Origin: Trema orientale
Taxonomy: Eukaryota > Streptophyta > Magnoliopsida > Rosales > Cannabaceae
Direction of reading: 5' to 3'
Length of the DNA: 64,000 bases
NCBI GenBank assembly: GCA_002914845.1
Contig: JXTC01000268.1
Coordinates: forward strand, 300,495 to 364,494
Shown here: one piece after another, positions 58,893-64,000 of the stretch
Layout: every line of letters begins with the position of its first letter
Position numbering within the stretch: position 1 is the stretch's first letter
Position numbers and translations under genes: made by a program
Notes under the pieces: generated by a model
Told to the model about the DNA's origin: nothing
The model's database searches: none
Seen by the model: only the letters and a program-made list of their open reading frames with translations

Positions 58893-60175
58893 CAGCTCTA
58901 CCTCGCAGAAAATTGAGCGAAGCATAAGTAATGAAGATGCCTAAAATACTTCTGAAGACATCTCCATCAAATAAAGCAGCAAGAGAACCCGAAGGACTAT
59001 TCCATGCAACAATAACCATGGCCTGAAAAGATTGTGTATATATATATATATATATATCCACACGAATGAGGAGGGACCCTCAGTTAGTGTAAAAATAAAG
59101 ATTTATAATTCTATCTTATTGTCATTTTGGCTTTGTAGTATAGTACGTATAATTAATACCATATATAATAGATAATAGTTTGCTGCCGAATCGTCTCCAC
59201 TGCTCACGTCAATACTAATGCCATGTATGACATATCTATAAACTAATAAAATGCTAAATGGTATACATTATTTTATTTTTTATACTGCCTACATGTATAA
59301 TGATTTTCTAAATGATATTCTTTTAACTTTTTATTTTTTTTAATAATTAATAAGTCAATTTTGGAATTGACTGAGTACTGAAAAATGAATTAATTGATAT
59401 TTGAAATAGGAGTAAGTAATTGCATATTAAAAAGTATAATTGTAATATTTTAATTTTAAATATGGCAGTTTTCTAGTAATAAATTCAAGGTTCATTAAAT
59501 GTCTAAATAACAAATGATTTTTTTTTTTAAAAAAATGGGGCTTAACTATGACCACAACTTACTACAAATTTAAAGAAAAATAATACACACACTCTACCAA
59601 AGTTTGAACCCCTGACCCCCCAAATTCACACACATCCTTCAAGTCTTGGACCGACTGAGCTAGCCTCAGTTAGCCAAAATAACAAACGAAATTAAATCAA
59701 ATGGAGGACTACTTTTGTAGTTTATTCTATACTATAACATTAGCACATAAATTTAACACTCTTGGAAAATGGTATAGATTAAAAAAAATGAAAGAAGGAG
59801 AATGTTACACGTCTAGGCATCTCCATCATTTATTGCGCGCAGGTAGTGGGATTCATGGTGAAACCCACATGGACTTTATTCCAATGAATAGCGGCAATAT
59901 GTCAACACATTAGTCACTCAAGAAAAAAAAAAAAAAAAGGGTCGGGGAACAAAAGTAACATATTAGTCACATGTAATACTAGCGTACTCTTCCAAAGAAG
60001 TATACATGCATACAAGTTTACTGCCATTTACCAAAAGTCTAAAACTACATACCTGGAAAGCCAACGTGAAAAATATCCACATTCGATCGAAATTTCTGTA
60101 AAGGTGCCAAAATGTACGGGCTTCCACAAAGTTTGTTTTCGGCTCCCTCCTTCCGGGGGCATATCTGTTTGGTTT
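34491..60175 (-). CDS. Callose synthase (1,3-beta-glucan synthase), CalS6/CalS7 type; 5' end not in window
   Basis: Plasma-membrane enzyme making 1,3-beta-glucan from UDP-glucose. Exons: 60175-60053, 59022-58902, 58521-58256, 57952-57900, 57565-57505, 49097-49016, 48484-48435, 48307-48218, 47859-47693, 47587-47509, 47366-47203, 47110-46987, 46867-46764, 46673-46559, 46462-46311, 40188-40079, 39991-39872, 39784-39704, 39297-39114, 39024-38913, 38645-38523, 38369-38251, 38169-38086, 37454-37342, 37034-36805, 36344-35541, 35430-35380, 35158-34997, 34715-34491. They join in one frame, 1422 aa; relatives have about 1900, so roughly 450 N-terminal residues are missing. Landmarks: KTNFVEARTFWHLYRNFDRMW; YVGRGMHED; SVLTPYYREDVLYTEEEL opening the glucan synthase domain; RGGISKASR; VGKGRD; RGFVPFRARFAEHYRLYSRS; EKSWESWWDGEQEHL. 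The CalS6/7 clade is chosen on YGHMKKSKIDRD and HQNKALEETL. Two introns are GC-AG. Exon 58521-58256 lacks about 28 family residues after AMGYSYN; FLDFLDF is a small duplication. Confidence 0.9.
36749..36779. repeat. (GT)n microsatellite
   Basis: Fifteen GT units in a callose synthase intron. Confidence 0.95.
38084..38085 (-). other. GC splice donor (CTAAG then GCAAGT)
   Basis: The exon ending ...ADPLR joins to VRFHYGH only if the intron begins with GC. The donor context AAG/GCAAGT is the strict consensus of plant GC-AG introns, and no GT in frame is available nearby. Confidence 0.8.
38751..38751. other. Single ambiguous base
   Basis: One N in front of an A run inside a callose synthase intron. 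Confidence 1.
40189..46310 (-). other. 6.1-kb callose synthase intron holding a copia fossil
   Basis: The codon is split TTT-AG/T between exons 46462-46311 and 40188-40079, and donor (GTCAGC) and acceptor (CCAAATTAG) are both good. The retroelement occupies most of the intron; the remaining sequence is AT-rich and non-coding. Confidence 0.8.
41066..45960 (+). mobile_element. Ty1/copia LTR retrotransposon fossil
   Basis: A broken element, plus strand, opposite to the host gene. LTRs lie at about 41066-41560 and 45475-45960 (about 490 bp, TG...CA ends). A methionine-tRNA-type primer site follows the left LTR, and a purine tract (AAATGGGAGAT) precedes the right one. Recognisable parts between about 42800 and 44940 are the end of the integrase region, reverse transcriptase (the YIDDILLTSND motif of copia) and RNase H. 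Eyeballing a 130-base aligned stretch, the LTRs differ at roughly one base in seven, which suggests an insertion several million years old. Many breaks, probably more than ten; not active. No clean target duplication was found. Confidence 0.9.
48066..48097. repeat. (TA)n microsatellite
   Basis: Sixteen TA units in a callose synthase intron; a similar broken run lies at 47438-47474. Confidence 0.9.
50010..50310. repeat. Cluster of TTCGAC..GGGTCGAA palindromic motifs
   Basis: At least seven variants of TTCGACT(G/A)(G/C)GGTCGAA occur in 300 bases. Such blocks are seen in leader or untranslated parts of some copia elements, and related GTCGACC motifs occur at 42080-42240 in the other copia fossil. 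Here they lie downstream (in minus orientation) of the gag remnant. Confidence 0.5.
50389..51884 (-). mobile_element. Ty1/copia fossil fragment: LTR and gag end
   Basis: Minus strand. A single LTR at about 51884-51366 (TGTTGACA... to ...TTTTAACA) is followed by a methionine-tRNA-type primer site (TGGTACCAGAGC, about 51363-51352). Further on is a gag remnant whose C-terminal zinc knuckle is clear (CYYCGKKGHIKREC, inside 50727-50389). No partner LTR or pol region was found on this strand nearby. Broken and incomplete. Confidence 0.8.
52190..52761. mobile_element. hAT-type MITE
   Basis: Left end TAGGGATGGCAGTATAAC, right end CCATTACCATTCCTA. Flanks AGGAGGAA (52182-52189) and AGGAGAAG (52762-52769) resemble an 8-bp duplication that has drifted. 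GC-rich ends with GGGGCGGGT/ACCCACCCC motifs and an AT-rich centre, about 570 bp, non-coding. Confidence 0.65.
53085..53900 (+). mobile_element. Ty1/copia fossil fragment, plus strand
   Basis: Weak gag-protease similarity, including a WVLDS.DSFHST-like protease segment near 53290, followed by pieces reminiscent of the pre-integrase part. A direct repeat within it (about 53623-53695 and 53728-53800, AATTCAGATCTATGACATCA...) suggests local duplication. Heavily broken; ends not defined. Confidence 0.5.
54032..54438. mobile_element. Tourist-like (PIF/Harbinger) MITE
   Basis: 407 bp. Ends AACTATGTTTGGTAGGAAGG and CTCTACCAAACATAGCC; TAA on both sides (54029-54031 and 54439-54441) fits the TWA duplication of this superfamily. 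The arms are rich in AGGAAAG and CTTTCC. Confidence 0.7.
54768..55319. mobile_element. Long-TIR MITE with internal tandem repeats
   Basis: The ends are inverted over about 50 bases (ATGACTTTTTTAGTACTCCT at the left; AGGAGCACTAAAAAAGTCAT at the right). Internally, 55030-55130 holds three units of about 34 bases built on ATTAGTGACCA and AAATGGTC.C. Target duplication unclear. Confidence 0.65.
55498..55512. other. Assembly gap (15 N)
   Basis: A run of N, 190 bases from the SINE; nothing can be said across it. Confidence 1.
55702..55972 (+). mobile_element. tRNA-derived SINE, copy 1
   Basis: 271 bp with a 17-bp perfect target duplication AAACTCATTTCTATCAA (55685-55701 and 55973-55989). The 5' part carries a pol III B-box match, GGGTTCGAATCGTGG (55729-55743), preceded by a possible A box around GTGGTATGTGG. 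The 3' end is CAACAAAAAAA, merging with the duplication. The body has no coding capacity. Well-preserved duplications suggest a fairly recent insertion. Confidence 0.9.
55990..57504. other. Intron sequence, no gene
   Basis: Within the 8.4-kb callose synthase intron. A GC-rich block at 56260-56430 (CCCAACCCAACCC ... TGTACACCCC) looks like part of a hAT-type repeat. The 93-codon frame at 55896-56177 starts inside the SINE and is not a gene. Confidence 0.4.
58254..58255 (-). other. GC splice donor (CATAAG then GCAAGA)
   Basis: The exon ending LLMWWAHK joins the exon starting PQLYVGRGMHE (57952) only through a donor beginning GC, in the context AAG/GCAAG. The acceptor CTCTGCAG is normal. Confidence 0.75.
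58858..58889. repeat. (TA)n microsatellite
   Basis: About sixteen TA units a few bases downstream of a callose synthase exon's donor site. Confidence 0.9.
59518..59676 (-). mobile_element. tRNA-derived SINE, copy 2 (different family)
   Basis: 159 bp on the minus strand. A-box match TAGCTCAGTCGG and B-box match GGGTTCAAACTT are spaced about 45 bases apart as in a tRNA promoter; the 3' end is a T/A run. Target duplications AAATAACAAATGA (59505-59517) and AAATAACAAACGA (59677-59689) differ at one base. It lies in a callose synthase intron, on the same strand as the gene. Confidence 0.85.
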
Positions 60176-60440
60176 CTATCGAAGAAGACCAAATACAAGT
60201 ATAACCATTTAAAAAAAGAAAAACATAATCAAAGAAAGAATTTATTTTTTTTTTAATCTAAAACTTGTTTATGAACATGCCCATTTATAAATTTCCACTG
60301 AAACAAAATGTCATAAATGATCTTTCGTTTATTTAATCAAAATTTATTCCTTTGTTTTAAAATTTATGGGAAATGAAGATATTACGCTTAATGGGTAAAA
60401 ATTAAGGTTTATGTTATAATTTTATTTTGTATATGGATAC

Positions 60441-62274
60441 TGTAAAAACCCGAAATTTTGGAATCGTATTATAGTCAATTGAAATTTTTGGAATAAAATA
60501 AAGAGAAAAAATTTAAAATTTTAAATTGGATTGAAGTGTAAAAACTTTTCTGAAAATAAGGATTAAATTGCAATTTCAAAGGACTAAATTGAGAGAAATT
60601 CGAAAAGAAGGGACTTCAGTGACATTTTAAAAACATTGCATAGCCCACTTAACAGGGCACACGTAAACCTCTCCCGTTTTCTCTCTCTTTCTCTCTCCTC
60701 TCCCTCGTCTCTCTTCTTCTCTCTCTTCGACGGCCACAGCCGAAATTGGCGCCCCTCTGATGAAGCCCTTCTTGCCATCAATGACCGCCAACACCACCCG
60801 GATCTGAAGTGCACCGCCAAGACGAGTAGCCTACCAGGCCCGGAACTAGGCATTTCTGACTCCCCTCGCCATGAGCAATCATGTGGTAAGCATCCCATGA
60901 CTCGAAATTACTCTATTTGTAAATTGTCATGTGTTTGATAGTTTAGAGGTTTAAAGTTTTGGAGTTGACTTTTTAATCCGACCATTAGATAGTAAGATTA
61001 ATGCTATATTTGTGGTGTACGCGTGAAATAGTGGACAATGAGATAACATTAACTAGGTTTCATAACGGGCACGGACAATGAGATCAAACGGCTCAGAATT
61101 TGCCTTGTTTTGTATGCCAGGGGTTTGGTCTCGGCTTGAGCCCGAATTAGTCAAGTCATATGTTTAACCTAGCTAATTTGGATATTAGGAATTCAGTGGT
61201 AATGTCTGTTTCTCGTGTTGAAGCTATATTAGGAAAATCAAACTTTCAAAGTAAGCAATCAAGGGTTCGAAAACAACACCCGACCCATAGCATCATATCG
61301 CTACCTTATCGAGGATCTAATTACCTTGTTTTCAAATGTTTTTCACAAAAATTCGAATATTTGGTGCAAAAGCGAATTTTGTTTTTTTATTAAATTGAGT
61401 TGTTTTGGATTATTATTTTGGTGAATTGTGGATTTATGAGACGGATTGCTATAGATATTTTTATATGTATTTTTATGTAGGTTTAATTTTTGGGTTTGGT
61501 TAAATTATAGACAGTATGTTGCCAAATTTTTGAGAGCACAAAATAGATTTTAATTAAAAATCAGGGCACATCTAGAATGTTAAACTACTACATAGCTATT
61601 TTGAGATTTTATGTATTGCACATTCTATAGGATCATATATATGAGTTATATTAGGTATCGCAGTGTTGTAGTGGGCGGTGAAAGCCTGTAAACTCACGTG
61701 AGGTTTGTTTTCTAATTATCTCCATTCCTATTTTAGTTTTCTATATATGTTTTTAATGCTTAATATTAATAAATTGCTTTCCAGAACTACTAGCCATACA
61801 GGTGTTTTGAAAACTGTAAAAAGTTTTCCCAAAAAGGTAATTGGTGACTGGCAAGCAGATTAAAAGACTATCTTTCACTTGTAATTCGTGACTTGGTAAT
61901 GCTAGAAGTATGGATTTATGACTTGTATTTATGTCTTGTTGAATAAATAGATTATACTAGCATTTTATTCAAATTTACTACTTTTGAATATTTTTGTAAA
62001 CAACATATGCTATACTAGTACTTGACGATGAGATATGGATGATAATACATGGATAACTAATTGAGTTTAGTTTTTCTAATAATTATTCAGTCTACGTTTA
62101 ATGGCGACTATGCACTGTAGGATCGGTTCACTAGCTGGAATTCTAAATATTTTTCTTAATTAGACTAGCTACTTTAAAAATTCAAAAATTTTGAAACCTT
62201 TTTAAAATAAATCAAGCAATTTTTAATTTTAGTAAAATTCCTTTCTTCCACTAGCCCGAGTTTAGGTCGTGACA
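60441..62274 (+). mobile_element. Solo LTR, probably Ty3/gypsy type
   Basis: 1834 bp, begins TGTAAAAACCCG and ends AGGTCGTGACA, flanked by a perfect 5-bp duplication GATAC (60436-60440 and 62275-62279). No internal retroelement coding lies within it. The TGTAA..CCC start and CGTGACA end are typical of long gypsy LTRs. The CT-rich and GC-rich stretch at 60660-60890 is the likely transcribed leader part. The intact duplication shows that it arose by recombination between the two LTRs of one element. Orientation is inferred from this leader. Confidence 0.85.
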
Positions 62275-62279
62275 GATAC

Positions 62280-64000
62280 AAAGATAGATGCTTATAATTA
62301 TATTACATCAATTACTAGGTGATCATTTCAGAAAAAATCAATATATTATCTGGAAAGTAGGATTAGCCAATTCTTTCATTTAATACGAATCCAAATTATG
62401 CTTCATTAAGAGCAATTTCATCATTTCTCATTAACTCTAAATTTGGATGACTTAGAAGACATATTTTAGAAATAGTCAAATTACAACACTTCATATATAA
62501 TAAAATATAATAAGATTTTATAAAATAGTCTTCTCTCCTTTTACGTCTTCTCTCTCTCTGAGAATGCGTTGGGTATGGATGCCTTACTTTGGAGAAGTGT
62601 CATAGTCGTTTCTTTGGAGATGTTTTAGTGTGATTTTTTCTGTCGTTTCATTGTTAGGATTAGTTTACGAATATTTTTTTTTTTTGATGGAGTGCTTGTT
62701 GGGATATTTGTCTAAAAAAGAAAATTTCTAATTTTACCCTTTTAGTATAAACAACTTTCTCTTATATGCAATCATGATATTTGCTATATTAAACTATCTC
62801 TGTTGAATAGTTTATTTATCTGAAAAAGATTCCAGGACTTTGCTTGTGTATAAAGAAACAAACATGATTAAGTATTAATTATCGAGAGACTTGTTTCTTT
62901 ATCTAATTCTAAATAAATTAGTTCACAATCTGTAAATAAAGATAGAATACTTTATTTACTAAAGATTGTAGTGTTTATCTATCTCAATGGGAATAATGTG
63001 TCTCAAATCATTGAAGCGTCTGACTTCTGATAGAAACACTAGTATAACATAAATAAGTTATATATATTGAACAGCACCAGATAATATAAAAAATTAGAGT
63101 GTCGTAACTTAATTCTTATATTATCACAAACTAGCTCTTAGCATGTAGATCTTAATCCTTGATGTTTGACTGAACTTGCTTTCTGCTGGAAATTCCGAAA
63201 AATAAATTTCCGAAAGAACGATTTTACCGAAAACGATTTCCGCAGTTTTGTAAACAAATCAAGAACGCAGCGGAATAGGTATTTTAAAATTTTTCTTGAA
63301 AACTTTATAAAACAAAATAAAGAGGATCGTTGATCTAACATAAATCAATTCATGGATCTTGGTTTAGATAAAACCTGGAAGCACTTCACAACCATTGAGC
63401 CTTCCCGTTTATTCTCTAGAGCCCGTTGAATGATCCGGTGTATGGGCACCTTCTTGATTCCCAACGAGAGATGAGGGGACGATCCGGAAGATGCTCTTCC
63501 TTCTCCTTGATTGCACGTCTACGGCCATGGGTATCTCTCCCTCGGTGGCCATGAACGAACACGGGACTTCTCCCGCAACGGCTCGTCACTCTCACTCTCT
63601 CTTTTCTCTCTGTTTCACGCCAAGCACAGTTACTGTGCATGTAATATGTGTGTGAGACTTGTACATAGGCTTAGGAGAACTTTTCTCTTAAGTACTAGAG
63701 AGATGTAAACCCTAGTGGGCTTATTGGGCTCAACTGACCATCCAATTAGTATTGGGTGATGTGTGAGCTAGACAGGGGACCTGATAGATCTAAATAGTCT
63801 AAGCTCTAATGGGCCATCTGCCCACAGGCATAATTAACTCTTAATTATGACTAGGCCTTGTCCATTAATATTGGGGCACTCCATTATAGGCCCAATATTG
63901 CACTCTTAGACTAAATGTCATATATTTTTTGTGAAGCTAATTAACACTTTAATTAACTTGATCTATTTAGCATATACTATACCTGCAGATATACCCCCGA
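62280..64000. other. No gene seen; LTR-like repeat from about 63.1 kb
   Basis: This should be intron or upstream sequence of the callose synthase. I searched the minus strand for the expected upstream exon motifs (LGWPMR, ADFF) and saw none. 63180-63990, with CGCAGCGGAATAG, ATGGATCTTGGTTTAGAT and GGGCACTCCATTATAGGCCC, resembles the end of a copia-type LTR element running out of the window, but no second end is visible. Confidence 0.3.

Noticed and set aside
34491-60175. Callose synthase as a pseudogene
   Set aside because: Despite transposon-filled introns and small in-frame indels, all 29 exons join with correct phase and no stop; a dead copy of this age should show breaks.
60584-60938. Overlapping frames of about 100 codons on both strands
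   Set aside because: Lie inside the solo LTR, in its CT-rich and GC-rich leader; no protein family.
62280-64000. Upstream callose synthase exons
   Set aside because: No match to the expected N-terminal motifs on the minus strand; the missing exons are most likely beyond the window.

Overview
The window is AT-rich nuclear DNA from a flowering plant, almost certainly a eudicot. The evidence is an intronless nuclear LHCII gene, GT-AG (and some GC-AG) spliced genes of plant-only families, Ty1/copia-type remnants, many MITEs and plant SINEs. The species cannot be fixed from the sequence alone. All four supported genes lie on the minus strand.

Layout. Bases 1-10 kb are gene-free and packed with TIR transposons, MITEs and simple repeats. 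From 13.16 to 10.45 kb lies a complete seven-exon receptor-like kinase (511 aa), with a likely 5'-UTR intron and a GA/CT-rich leader around 14.3-14.6 kb. Bases 15-29.6 kb are again mostly transposon remains. A complete intronless Lhcb1 gene (267 aa) runs 30445-29642, with a textbook CCAAT/GATA/TATA light promoter upstream. Next is a small uncharacterised conserved-looking gene (178 aa, 32102-31566) with a 5'-UTR exon and intron. From 34.49 kb to beyond the right edge lies a callose synthase of the CalS6/CalS7 type: 29 exons can be placed (60175 to 34491), and the first N-terminal exons are not visible in the window.

The callose synthase is the main feature. Its visible coding part spans 25.7 kb for only 4269 coding bases, because introns have been filled with transposons: a broken copia element in a 6.1-kb intron, and copia debris, a hAT MITE, a Tourist-like MITE, a long-TIR MITE and a SINE in an 8.4-kb intron. 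A second SINE sits in a further intron, and a solo LTR with perfect 5-bp target duplications lies upstream of the first visible exon. The reading frame nevertheless joins cleanly across every exon I could place. Two introns use GC-AG ends, and one exon lacks about 28 residues that relatives have.

The genes do not form a pathway. The kinase and the callose synthase may be an ancient neighbour pair, since as I recall the Arabidopsis relatives At3g59110 and At3g59100 are adjacent. No wholly new biological system was found. The most informative signals are the transposon families with readable target-site duplications (including a MITE whose empty site is preserved next to it), a MITE family that sits beside (TA)n tracts, and the transposon-swollen but still open callose synthase gene.
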